A stretch of DNA of 64,000 nt from the NCBI GenBank assembly GCA_964472785.1, contig CAYYMH010000002.1:62001-126000 (forward strand), read 5' to 3'. Both the position numbers and the translations under genes were made by a program. The DNA comes from CAYYMH01 sp964472785 (GTDB lineage Bacteria; Zhuqueibacterota; Zhuqueibacteria; Thermofontimicrobiales; Thermofontimicrobiaceae). Shown here piece by piece: positions 45,666 to 54,844 of the stretch. How positions within the stretch are numbered: the stretch's first letter is position 1; every line of letters begins with the position of its first letter. Below the pieces are notes generated by a model. It did not search any database, was not told the origin of the DNA, and saw only the letters and a program-made list of their open reading frames with translations.

Positions 45666-47618
45666 TTACATTTTTGATTCAACATACGATTTTAGTTGAT
45701 CAAAATATTCATAATCGTTTTCTAATGTTAATCTAATCCATAACTCTAAAATTATTAGTCCCCAGACCTTGCGGTAAGTGATCGCCTCGTTTTTGAAAAA
45801 ATGTTGCTTAAGTTGTTCGACTTGTGAATATTTAAAAAATCCCCGATTATTAATATTTTCTTCTGATAATACAAAATTTACTAACGGTTTCAACTGATTT
45901 CTCAACCAAATATTGAACGGGAAAGCGAATCCTCGCTTCTTACGGTTAACAACTTCTTCAGGAAGCAATCCTTTCATCGACTCAATTAAAATATATTTTT
46001 TTAAATTATCCTTCATTTTCAAGTTACCCGGAATAGTTGTCGCGAACTCTACTAATTTATAATCAATTAATGGAATCCGGGTTTCCAGCGAGAAAGCCAT
46101 ACTCATCACATCCACATCCCGCATAAGAATATCCCCCAGATGCATTTTAAGTTCCAGATAACTGATTATATCACATTCTTCAACATCTGATCTCAAACTG
46201 TCACAGTATTTTTGATAGTAATTATGAGTATCTGCTCCATTTAATTGATTCTTAAAATAATCAGAGTAAATCCGGTGCTTATCCTGTTCATACATTTCCA
46301 TTCTAATCACGCCAAACTTATTCACGAACGAACCATAAGTATGAAGAAATCTGTCGATTTTTTGAGACACTTCCATTCTTTTCAAATTTGAGGGTATCAA
46401 ATTATAACCATTAATCAATAATTTTCTCAAAGGAATTGGTATTTGTTCCCACTTTTGATCACGACGATTGAATAGTTGCATTAAGTCAAAGGTCCGGTAT
46501 CCTGCAAAGAGTTCATCCCCCCCTTGACCACAAAGTACCACAGTTACGTCATTAGCTGCCAGCTGAGATACAAAATAACTATTAATGGCGTCGGTTGAAG
46601 GTTGGTCCAGATACCAAATAAATCCTTTTAATCCTTGCAGAATATCAGTTGCTGTAACAGTTTTTTGAGTGTGATCCGTATTATATTTTTTTGAAACGAG
46701 ATTAGCGTAATATGTATCATCCCAATCTTCACCACCCACATCATAACCTATGGAAAATGTTTTGACCGGACCTCGTTGCATATCTTTCATCAGCCCAACG
46801 ATGATACTGGAATCGATTCCTCCGCTCAGAAATGCACCCAGAGGAACATCACTCATTAGCCTTATTTCCACAGATTCCTGAATCAAATCATACAGCTTCT
46901 TTTTATATTCATCTTCGCTGCAGCCATCTTTCGATTCCGCGTTAACCGGAATATCCCAATATTTTTCGACAGTGACCTTGCCATCTTTCGCAACCAGAAA
47001 ATATCCGCCAGGCAAAGTATAAACATCCTGATATATAGTTTCAGGGACAGGAATTGCCTGAAGGGATAAATAATGATGAATGCCTTGATAATTCAATTCA
47101 GGTTTGAGCAAATCCGATGACAATATCGATTTCAACTCGGAGGCAAAAATTAAACTGTCTTCTTTTTTCGTATAGTAAAACGGCTTGATTCTCAACCGAT
47201 CAACGGCAGCAAATAACATCTTCCGTTTTTCATCCCAAATAGCAAAGCTGAACATGCCCCTTAAATGATCAACGCATCTGGTGCCAAATTCCTCATAAAG
47301 ATGAATAATGGTTTCCGTATCGCAGTTGCTTTCAATCTGATGACCCTTTGAAATAAGGAATTTATTCAATTCTTGATAATTATAAATTTCACCATTATAC
47401 ACAATCCAAACACTTCGATCCTCATTCGTCATTGGCTGATGTCCTTTTTCGGAGAGATCAATGATGCTAAGTCGGCGATGCCCCAAACCGATATTTTGAC
47501 TGACAAAATGCCCCTCGTCATCAGGCCCGCGATGCTTCATCATATCCGTCATCTTACGAATTTTTTCAGGATTAACCGGCTGTTTACCAAAATTCAATAT
47601 ACCTGCAATACCACACAT
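45666..47618 (-). CDS. asnB: Glutamine-hydrolysing asparagine synthetase (AsnB-type)
   Basis: A 650-residue two-domain enzyme. The class II glutaminase begins MCGIAGILNFG with Cys2 as nucleophile after Met removal and shows KHRGPDDEG, HRRLSIIDLS and NGEIYNY. The synthetase domain has the PP-loop FLSGGIDSSI (about 262) and the closing YRKVWGLIILELW. It adenylates a carboxylate and amidates it with glutamine-derived ammonia. In exopolysaccharide clusters such AsnB proteins often amidate uronic acids or other carboxyl groups of the polymer rather than aspartate. The uronate-type lyases in this window would fit that. Spacing is 20-22 bp to both neighbours. The enzyme type is certain; the acceptor is not. 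Confidence 0.93.
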   Translation of the reverse strand: MCGIAGILNFGKQPVNPEKIRKMTDMMKHRGPDDEGHFVSQNIGLGHRRLSIIDLSEKGHQPMTNEDRSVWIVYNGEIYNYQELNKFLISKGHQIESNCDTETIIHLYEEFGTRCVDHLRGMFSFAIWDEKRKMLFAAVDRLRIKPFYYTKKEDSLIFASELKSILSSDLLKPELNYQGIHHYLSLQAIPVPETIYQDVYTLPGGYFLVAKDGKVTVEKYWDIPVNAESKDGCSEDEYKKKLYDLIQESVEIRLMSDVPLGAFLSGGIDSSIIVGLMKDMQRGPVKTFSIGYDVGGEDWDDTYYANLVSKKYNTDHTQKTVTATDILQGLKGFIWYLDQPSTDAINSYFVSQLAANDVTVVLCGQGGDELFAGYRTFDLMQLFNRRDQKWEQIPIPLRKLLINGYNLIPSNLKRMEVSQKIDRFLHTYGSFVNKFGVIRMEMYEQDKHRIYSDYFKNQLNGADTHNYYQKYCDSLRSDVEECDIISYLELKMHLGDILMRDVDVMSMAFSLETRIPLIDYKLVEFATTIPGNLKMKDNLKKYILIESMKGLLPEEVVNRKKRGFAFPFNIWLRNQLKPLVNFVLSEENINNRGFFKYSQVEQLKQHFFKNEAITYRKVWGLIILELWIRLTLENDYEYFDQLKSYVESKM

Positions 47619-47640
47619 AATAAAATATATTCCTATTAAT

Positions 47641-49083
47641 TTATGATCTCGTTCCTGTCGTTTTTATAATTTGCCTTAACAATGACAACTCATCTGGGTC
47701 AAAATATTTTAGCAGAAATACCATTACTATGTTCACGACCAAGGAAGTAGGTATTAACAACAGAACATTCCATTTTATAAAATATAAAATATAACCACAC
47801 ATTACTGCATTGATAGCAAACACTTTTGGCGCCAATTTTATTAATGGCGGTGTGAATAATTGTTTAGATACATAGAAAAAATGAAAAGCAAAAATTAGAA
47901 TTTCAGTAATTAAATACGCATAAGCGGCGCCCATATAACTAAATTTTGGTATCAGAATCAAATTTAGGATAATATTTAACACTGCCCCTAACGTAACAAC
48001 TTTTGCCGTAAAACGCTGGCGATTGGACGATCGAGTCGTATGCGTCATTGTTGTGGTCATAAACACAAACGCGCTTGACCAAACCATAATTTTCAATATA
48101 TTAGCGCTGTTAATATATTCATTACCATACATTAACAGAACGATTTTGTCACTTAACAGGCTAAAAATGAATGCCATTGTAATGCCAACAATAAACATAC
48201 TTTTAAAGGCCTTTTCGAATAGCCGCTCAAAGTTCTCGATTGACGATTCATAAAATTTGGATAAAACAGGAAAGATTGCTTTCATCGTTGCTTGTGGAAT
48301 AAATAGCATGATCACTATTAAACGATAGGACGCATTATACCAACCAACAGCCTGATCCCCGACTAAAAAGGACAATAAAACGGTTGACATGTATATATAG
48401 ATCATTGAAAAAAAATGCAGTAAGCCAAACGGAAATCCTTCCACCAGGAAATACTTTATCAATTTCCAATCAAAACGCATTTTTATGTAAGTAAACTTTC
48501 GAACAAGAATTAATACACACAACATCAAAGAGAAGAGGCTGGCGAAACAGTACATGGCTGCCAAGCCAGCATAAGTACCATTCGAGAGCAAAAGCGCAAT
48601 TCCAAAAATAGCAGTTAATAACGCCAACAAGATGGTTACCATGGCGTCATAGAGCATTTTCTGGAAGGCCTGAAAGATTGCTTTAAAATATTCAATAAAT
48701 GAAAACAAAATTTGAAAAGCGCCCATCAAATATACTGTTTTTCTGACTTCGTCAGGTTTATTTGTTAAATTTACGACCAGAACAATCATTGCAAACGTTA
48801 ATAATGCCAATACAACTTTTATGGTTATTGTATTACCCAGATAGCTTTCAACTTTATCCGGTTTACGTGCCAATTCACGAACCATAAGTTGGTGGACACC
48901 AAAATCAGAAAGGATTAAAAATAGGCTTGTAAAAGCTAATGCGAAGGAAAAAATGCCGTAATTCGCGTCTCCTAATAATCTCGCGGAAAATATGACCAAA
49001 ACAAAATGAAAAAACCTTGAGATAACAAGGGATGATAGTAGAATGATTGAATTTGAGACAATCTTTTTGCCACTGCTTGTCAT
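47641..49083 (-). CDS. Polysaccharide flippase (Wzx-like, MATE/PST superfamily)
   Basis: A 480-residue integral membrane protein with about 12-14 helices. It shows the N-terminal motif LARFLGDANYG-like 'SARLLGDANYGIFSFALAFTSLF' region, FGVHQLMVREL and the mid-protein RLIVIMLFIPQATMKAIFPVLSKF typical of PST flippases. It moves undecaprenyl-linked repeat units across the inner membrane. Its ATG overlaps the stop of the preceding GT4 gene by one base (TAATG), and asnB follows after 22 bp. A second flippase of another subtype is encoded at 57649, which suggests two different lipid-linked substrates. Confidence 0.92.
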   Translation of the reverse strand: MTSSGKKIVSNSIILLSSLVISRFFHFVLVIFSARLLGDANYGIFSFALAFTSLFLILSDFGVHQLMVRELARKPDKVESYLGNTITIKVVLALLTFAMIVLVVNLTNKPDEVRKTVYLMGAFQILFSFIEYFKAIFQAFQKMLYDAMVTILLALLTAIFGIALLLSNGTYAGLAAMYCFASLFSLMLCVLILVRKFTYIKMRFDWKLIKYFLVEGFPFGLLHFFSMIYIYMSTVLLSFLVGDQAVGWYNASYRLIVIMLFIPQATMKAIFPVLSKFYESSIENFERLFEKAFKSMFIVGITMAFIFSLLSDKIVLLMYGNEYINSANILKIMVWSSAFVFMTTTMTHTTRSSNRQRFTAKVVTLGAVLNIILNLILIPKFSYMGAAYAYLITEILIFAFHFFYVSKQLFTPPLIKLAPKVFAINAVMCGYILYFIKWNVLLLIPTSLVVNIVMVFLLKYFDPDELSLLRQIIKTTGTRS

Positions 49084-50330
49084 TAATTTGTGACCTTCTC
49101 TTTCAAATTGTTGTATTCTTTTATTATGATGCCATAATGCGGTTCTGGAGCAAATTCTGTTTCAGCTTTATAGCGGGCATTCTTTCCAAATGATTTGATC
49201 AAATCAGCATTGTCGATCAAGCTCGTCATTTTTTCTGAGAGTTGATCAACGTTTCCTTGTTCAAAAATGAATCCATTTTTTTCATCATCGATCAGCTCTG
49301 GAATCCCCCCTAAATTTGAACCAATTACCGGCTTTCCTAAAGAGAATGACTCATAGATAACCAAAGGGGAATTATCATACCACTCTGACGGAACAACGAT
49401 GAACTTTGCTTTCGAAATGATAGATTTCAAATTCTCACCATTTCTGATACCTAAGAATTCAACGTTATCAAGATTCTTTTTCAAACAAAATGCTTCCAAT
49501 TCAGCTCGTTGCTGTCCATCTCCCACAACAAGCAATTTCGTATTAGTGATACCCACCATTGCTTTCAGCAAAGTTAAGATTCCCTTTTCTTTAGCGAGTC
49601 GGCCATAATAGAGGATATAATTTTCAAAATCAAAATGTGGCTTATAATTATCTATGTTGATAGTATAGAAAAAATGGTGTATTTTGTTTTTCTCAATACC
49701 AGCCTGTTCAAGTTTTGAACCCATAAATTTACTCGGTACATGGAAAACGTCAATATTTTTTTCATATATTTTCATCTTTTTGTGAATGTAAGTTTCAAGT
49801 CCAATCAACATTCCGGCGAATGCAGAATCTTTGTGACACTTCTCAAATATAGGATGATAGTAATGGCCGAATAAACATTTCTCACAAATTTTCTTTCTTT
49901 TCATGTTATATAGGCGATAGTTCGGACAGGCTAATTTATATTGATGGACAGTCTGGATCACAGGTATGTTGTGCTTCTTTAATACATGCAAAATTGATGG
50001 TGAAATTTGATGATCAATCATATGCAAATGAGCAATATCCGGTTTAACAGAGCGAATCAACCGTTCCAGCATATTCTTTGCATGAATTGAATAAATCATT
50101 CGACTAGTGATCTTAAGGCTGTTTTTAATTTTCGCCAAATTCGAATTCAAATTATATTCAATGTTTTCCACAAAAAATTTCTCATACGAAGTTGTAAAAT
50201 TGTCCGCGTGCTTCATTGAAAAAGGAATAACCTCATGTCCATTCTTTTCTAACAAAAGAGAAAGCTCAAAACAATACCGCTCTGCTCCGCCTTTAATAAA
50301 ATAATATTTATCGACCATTAATATTTTCAT
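49083..50330 (-). CDS. GT4 family glycosyltransferase with cysteine-rich insert
   Basis: A 415-residue GT-B enzyme beginning KILMVDKYYFIKGGAERYCFELSLLLEKNG. The motif YGRLAKEKGILTLLKAM opens the donor domain and YDNSPLVIYESFSLGKPVIGSNLGG is the E-x7-E region. Between the domains sits HQYKLACPNYRLYN...KICEKCLFGHYYHPIFEKC, a cysteine-bearing insert seen in a subset of GT4 enzymes that may bind metal. It joins the following flippase gene with a TAATG overlap. Sugar specificity is unknown. Confidence 0.93.
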   Translation of the reverse strand: MKILMVDKYYFIKGGAERYCFELSLLLEKNGHEVIPFSMKHADNFTTSYEKFFVENIEYNLNSNLAKIKNSLKITSRMIYSIHAKNMLERLIRSVKPDIAHLHMIDHQISPSILHVLKKHNIPVIQTVHQYKLACPNYRLYNMKRKKICEKCLFGHYYHPIFEKCHKDSAFAGMLIGLETYIHKKMKIYEKNIDVFHVPSKFMGSKLEQAGIEKNKIHHFFYTINIDNYKPHFDFENYILYYGRLAKEKGILTLLKAMVGITNTKLLVVGDGQQRAELEAFCLKKNLDNVEFLGIRNGENLKSIISKAKFIVVPSEWYDNSPLVIYESFSLGKPVIGSNLGGIPELIDDEKNGFIFEQGNVDQLSEKMTSLIDNADLIKSFGKNARYKAETEFAPEPHYGIIIKEYNNLKEKVTN

Positions 50331-50365
50331 TATTCAGCCTTTACTACAGATTACAAATCATTCTT

Positions 50366-53257
50366 TTATTCTGCTTCGTAAATTATATCATCAATATAAG
50401 CATCCTGTTGAGAAAGCGTAATTTCAAATTTTTGAATTTTTTGCTGATCAGGTGAATTCTTCAACCGAACTTGTTGATCAAAAGCATGTACAACAATTTC
50501 ATCAGGAGAAAATTTTATTGTAATTCGATAAAGGTTTCCCTGCCTGAATGAATATCTAAAATTTGAAAAATTTACCATTTGACCGGATGCAACTTTTTCC
50601 ACTTTTCCCGGGCCGTATCCGTCAGTGTTGGAAACTGAAATGTAATTTTGTTCATCAGCTAACAACTTAATTTCAATCGCTCCACCTTCAGGATATTTTT
50701 GAAACGGTAAAAATGTAACTTTGAACAGCCCGCTACTTGACATGGGAAGTAAATGCGAAAATGATCCGCTCACGTCATCGCCTGTTTGGACAATCAATCT
50801 TTCTTCACTTTTATCAAAGGTAAAAGCTGTTGTTTTCGCATTGGGTGGATTATGACTCCACAAATATCGCGGGATGCTTTTCGTTTCGAAGAAGTCCACA
50901 TAATTTAAAATATACCGGTATGACCATTGAGGGGTTAATACTCTATTGGGCTTTTTGGCTAAATCCCTTACATTTGATAAATCCAAAACATATTTTTGTC
51001 CTCGTTCATGCGGTGACGTAGCCAGAAGCAATAGTTTTCTCTCTTTATCCCAGAAAATTGAATTGACATGAACATTGTTATTAATTGAAAAAGCAGACGG
51101 AGTCGCGATTAAAGATGTGTCAATTAATTCATTAAAGTACAGATAAAGTGTCGTTGCATTTTTCATATAAAATGATTCAACATGTGGGGGTTGATCATCT
51201 ACTTTCGTCGTATAAGTAGCTGTCAAAGCACGTTCACTTAAATTTCCCTGATCATCCACTGAGAATATTTCATAATGATAAGCTGTATTGTCGAGTAAAT
51301 TTTCATCATTAAGTTCAGGATGAAAGGACATGCCTAATCGTTCGCCATTTCTGAATATTAAATATGAGCTTGCACGGTCACCATCAGGCGCGATGTTCGG
51401 TGGCTGCCAATCTAACCAAATAGAACGGGTAGTATTTTTTACCGTCCTACTATTTTTAGGCATTAACGGTGGGACATTGTCAGTTACCCTGGTTAATTTT
51501 AGTAAAGCGCTGCTGTTCGCTTCTAATGCGACGGTTCTTTCAAAAGTATATTGATCAATTCCAACTTGTTCCGCAGGTTCGGCTAAGGTTAAATCATCAT
51601 TTTGAGATAATATTTCAAACTGTCCTTTGGTTGGCTTTAAAGGTCTTCCCATCCGTTTCCACAATCCGTAGCCGTTACTATGATTGTCATCAATTTTAAA
51701 TAGGTTTAAAAAATACTTTTGGTGAGGTAAATTTTTTACTTTCAAATCTACCAGCACACTGTCCTTAACCTCGTCACTATTTAAATATTGTTTGTCAATA
51801 TGATATAGGACAATTTCGACACTTTCATTCTCGGTTTTTGTAGCAAACCCGCGCACATAATCTCCAAATTGAGCTCCTTCCAAAGCGACTCTCTTTTCTC
51901 CTAAATAACTCAGCATTTCATACGCATTAAAAACCGGTCCTTTGAGAATATATTCTGTATTATCATTTAAAACTGTTGCCAGAGCGCTACTTCCGGCTTT
52001 AAAATCTTCCCCTATATCACTCCAATAAACTACCCCTTTTGGTCGGTATGCCCTTCCCTTTTCAATTCCCAGCTCGAACATCCCGTCCACTAACTTGCAA
52101 AGCCATGCGGATATATAAGGCGAATTTTTCCAGGGATTTTTCCAGCGAGTTCCCGAAGGACCGGTCTCATCGATAAAAAACGGTACAGACGAAAACTTTT
52201 CTTTGTTGATAAACAAGGCATTCTCAACATATATTTTGGTGTACTTGAGAATTTTATCCTCGATGTCACCATATTTGTGGAAAGAATAAAAATTTATCTT
52301 TGAGCCTCTCTGCCCTGTGACATAATTCTCTCCACTCTGTGTATGTTTCAAAAAACCATTTAAAACATAAGGCCAACCTGCAATTGCCGGCCCGCCTATT
52401 TTAATTTCAGGAAATACTGATGCAGCTCCGGCAACGGTAAAATCGTAGAGCTTATTATATTCTGCCACATCGGTTTTGCTGGAATCCTTTGGATTGGGCA
52501 CCCAAAAATGGTACCAGAGATCTGGTTCGTTCCACACTTCAAAATACCATTTCGAAATTTCCTGTTCTCCATATCGATCCTTTAAATGTCGGACAGTTTC
52601 CGAAACCAAAGTCCGCCATTTAGCATAATCCCTTGGCGGAGCCACATTTGCTTTTCTCCAGTTACCTATTCTGTCCGGATCTGAAGTTAAGTCTATCGGC
52701 ATAAAGCCGAACTCCACCATCGGATCCATGTTTACCTCTAATATCGTATCAAAGACCTCATTAATTCTCGACCAATCGTAAACAGGGTTTCCGTTTTTCT
52801 CTTCACGATAGACATTTCCTCCACATTCTTCACCGCTCGGTGCATCCAAATCTGAAAAAATGTTATGAGAACGATAATAGGTGAAGGCTTTTCTGGTCCA
52901 ATTAATCTGTTTGATCAAATCGAAAAATGCCCGGTATTTTGGATCAGTTACGCCGCTATAGAAACAGTCATGACCAAAACCTCCCCAAAATTTCTCATAG
53001 TTTTCGATCACATTAGCTGCATCAACAACGATATCAACGTTTTTGGCTTTTATTCTCTTTTTTTCCTTACTGAAAACAGCGATGATGTTTTCATTTATTA
53101 AATTTTTTCCTGCTCTGACTGCTTTATATGCGAATGGCTGCTTTTTCAACATAAATTTTATATAAACTCTATGTTGCATACCGATTATTATGAATAATGC
53201 TGGTATGAAAACCATTAACATGATGACTATCTTTTTTCTCATTTTACTCTTGCTCAT
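50366..53257 (-). CDS. Membrane-anchored GH39-like glycoside hydrolase with FnIII and SbsA-type domains
   Basis: A 963-residue protein with an N-terminal membrane anchor (about 8-28). The barrel (about 80-450) has GH39/clan-A signs: KWYFEVWNEPDLW (about 234-246, acid/base Glu), YSFHKYG, and PFFIDETGPSGTRW (about 361-374, likely nucleophile Glu). An FnIII domain (about 600-690), an SbsA-like Ig domain (about 690-775) and a beta-sandwich to the end follow. GH39 enzymes include xylosidases, and the Psl exopolysaccharide operon of Pseudomonas carries a GH39 endoglycosidase (PslG), so a trimming role in synthesis is a plausible analogy. It lies 35 bp before the GT4 gene. Its FnIII-SbsA pair resembles that of the protein at 37115. 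No sorting domain is present. Confidence 0.83.
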   Translation of the reverse strand: MSKSKMRKKIVIMLMVFIPALFIIIGMQHRVYIKFMLKKQPFAYKAVRAGKNLINENIIAVFSKEKKRIKAKNVDIVVDAANVIENYEKFWGGFGHDCFYSGVTDPKYRAFFDLIKQINWTRKAFTYYRSHNIFSDLDAPSGEECGGNVYREEKNGNPVYDWSRINEVFDTILEVNMDPMVEFGFMPIDLTSDPDRIGNWRKANVAPPRDYAKWRTLVSETVRHLKDRYGEQEISKWYFEVWNEPDLWYHFWVPNPKDSSKTDVAEYNKLYDFTVAGAASVFPEIKIGGPAIAGWPYVLNGFLKHTQSGENYVTGQRGSKINFYSFHKYGDIEDKILKYTKIYVENALFINKEKFSSVPFFIDETGPSGTRWKNPWKNSPYISAWLCKLVDGMFELGIEKGRAYRPKGVVYWSDIGEDFKAGSSALATVLNDNTEYILKGPVFNAYEMLSYLGEKRVALEGAQFGDYVRGFATKTENESVEIVLYHIDKQYLNSDEVKDSVLVDLKVKNLPHQKYFLNLFKIDDNHSNGYGLWKRMGRPLKPTKGQFEILSQNDDLTLAEPAEQVGIDQYTFERTVALEANSSALLKLTRVTDNVPPLMPKNSRTVKNTTRSIWLDWQPPNIAPDGDRASSYLIFRNGERLGMSFHPELNDENLLDNTAYHYEIFSVDDQGNLSERALTATYTTKVDDQPPHVESFYMKNATTLYLYFNELIDTSLIATPSAFSINNNVHVNSIFWDKERKLLLLATSPHERGQKYVLDLSNVRDLAKKPNRVLTPQWSYRYILNYVDFFETKSIPRYLWSHNPPNAKTTAFTFDKSEERLIVQTGDDVSGSFSHLLPMSSSGLFKVTFLPFQKYPEGGAIEIKLLADEQNYISVSNTDGYGPGKVEKVASGQMVNFSNFRYSFRQGNLYRITIKFSPDEIVVHAFDQQVRLKNSPDQQKIQKFEITLSQQDAYIDDIIYEAE

Positions 53258-53362
53258 AAGATTTTTAAGTTGAATCCTGCAACTGCCGCTATATCAAGTA
53301 TGTCCATTATTTTATCTCCATGGAGTACTTCAACAGGGTAGTTTTTCACTGCCCGGAGAATT

Positions 53363-54826
53363 CTAAACATTTCCTTTTCTACTGCTTTCAATAGGTTTAG
53401 TAATGATAGCACGCTTTTTTTCTGCGAGTCTTTTCTTTTTTAGCAACTCATTTTTTGCAATTCTCTTTGACACCACCATTAACGCGGCGAGAATCCAGAA
53501 CACTGTTTTCTGGCGGTAATGTTGATATTGCGGTCCGAACTGCACTGCAATGAGAAAGGCTGTATATCCTCCAATCACGCCCAAAGCCAATTTTTGCAGA
53601 TACGGATCTTTTAAACGTAAATTTTTAAATGCCTCTTTGTAAATAATTACAACAAACCACACAAACAGTAAAAGTCCGGGCACCCCCATTTCTGCGGCTA
53701 TCCGCAGCGTTTCATTATGAACTGGATGCCAAAATTCGAAACTTGAAAACGAATGGTACTGATAATTGAATAGCCCAACTCCTAATATTGGATGCGACAT
53801 AATAATGGGTAATGCAATATCAATCATAAAGGTTCGCCATTCACCCTTTTCACCAGTTTCAAAACGGTACATGATGACATCCCAAAACAAAACAACAATA
53901 ATGACAATAAAAACCAAAATAGCCAATATGCCGCGCAATATTTTCGGATTCAGCTTTTTTTGTTTGTTAAGTATATACAAAATAACAAATAATGCCCCAA
54001 TTATTCCAAACCAAGAAGATCGCGATAGTGAGAGAAACAGCCCCATTGTCGATATAAAAGTGATACCGCCATAAAACATTTTCTCCTTTTTTGACTCTGC
54101 AGTAAAGTAAAAACTCAATGCGATGGGCAATATCAGAATTATGTAGGCACCATACTGATTTGGAAAACCCAATGTCCCTCGAACTCGTGATATTTCAGTG
54201 GCATAGCTCATCGAAGCTTTCTCTTCACCTAAAAATTTAAGCCCTAAGCCTCGTCCCGATACTTTCTGCAAAATTCCCAATAACCCCTGAATACCGATAC
54301 CAATCAGCAGCATATTTACGATTATTTGTAATTGTTTCTTGAATTTTATATTGTTAATAATGAAAAAATAGAATACAAACGCTTTAAATAATAAAAATAC
54401 ACCATGAGCCGTGCTCATTCTCGAAACAGCCAACACAATAGCAAGACCTGCCCAAATGACCATTAAGAATGCTGGTATCGTCGATCTGTGAATTTGTAGT
54501 TTTGTAGTTTGCAGTCCATGAGTTTCAAAAATCCACCATCCTACAAGTAAAAATAAAATCATATCGAATGCAAAAACTAATGTAGCTTTTACTAATATTG
54601 AATACAAAGTACCAGCTGTAAACGGTAATAAAAATATAACCAGATGAAGTAAAAACCGCCGTTTATCCCGGATTTGCTGGAAAACGATAAATCCTAAGAT
54701 GAGCACCATCAAAGCAGCAACCCACTTCATGTCCATGTTATACATATAAAAGGCTAATAACAGAAACAATCCAACAAATGCAGTTAACAAACCTATTCCG
54801 ACCTCGCTTATTTGTTTTTTTGCCAT
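53363..54826 (-). CDS. O-antigen ligase/polymerase family protein (Wzy_C)
   Basis: A 487-residue membrane protein with about 12 helices. The Wzy_C/WaaL pattern is visible: GTLGFPNQYGAYIILILPIAL, GLFLSLSRSSWFGIIGAL, the large periplasmic loop from MSHPILGVGLFNYQY to HPVHNETLRIAAEMGVPGLLLF, with His and Arg residues important in the family. It either polymerises repeat units (Wzy) or ligates the polymer to an acceptor; sequence alone does not decide. The C-terminal tail (about 450-487) is very basic. It follows the DUF1972 transferase by 18 bp and is 105 bp ahead of the GH39-like gene. It is the only such gene in the window, so Wzy-type polymerisation is likely. Confidence 0.87.
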   Translation of the reverse strand: MAKKQISEVGIGLLTAFVGLFLLLAFYMYNMDMKWVAALMVLILGFIVFQQIRDKRRFLLHLVIFLLPFTAGTLYSILVKATLVFAFDMILFLLVGWWIFETHGLQTTKLQIHRSTIPAFLMVIWAGLAIVLAVSRMSTAHGVFLLFKAFVFYFFIINNIKFKKQLQIIVNMLLIGIGIQGLLGILQKVSGRGLGLKFLGEEKASMSYATEISRVRGTLGFPNQYGAYIILILPIALSFYFTAESKKEKMFYGGITFISTMGLFLSLSRSSWFGIIGALFVILYILNKQKKLNPKILRGILAILVFIVIIVVLFWDVIMYRFETGEKGEWRTFMIDIALPIIMSHPILGVGLFNYQYHSFSSFEFWHPVHNETLRIAAEMGVPGLLLFVWFVVIIYKEAFKNLRLKDPYLQKLALGVIGGYTAFLIAVQFGPQYQHYRQKTVFWILAALMVVSKRIAKNELLKKKRLAEKKRAIITKPIESSRKGNV

Positions 54827-54844
54827 AATCTGCAGTGCTTCTTG

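Noticed and set aside
53317..53355. Short palindrome CTCCATGGAG and imperfect hairpin between the O-antigen ligase and GH39-like genes
   Set aside because: Stem is short and mismatched, with no T tail; not enough for a terminator or riboswitch call.
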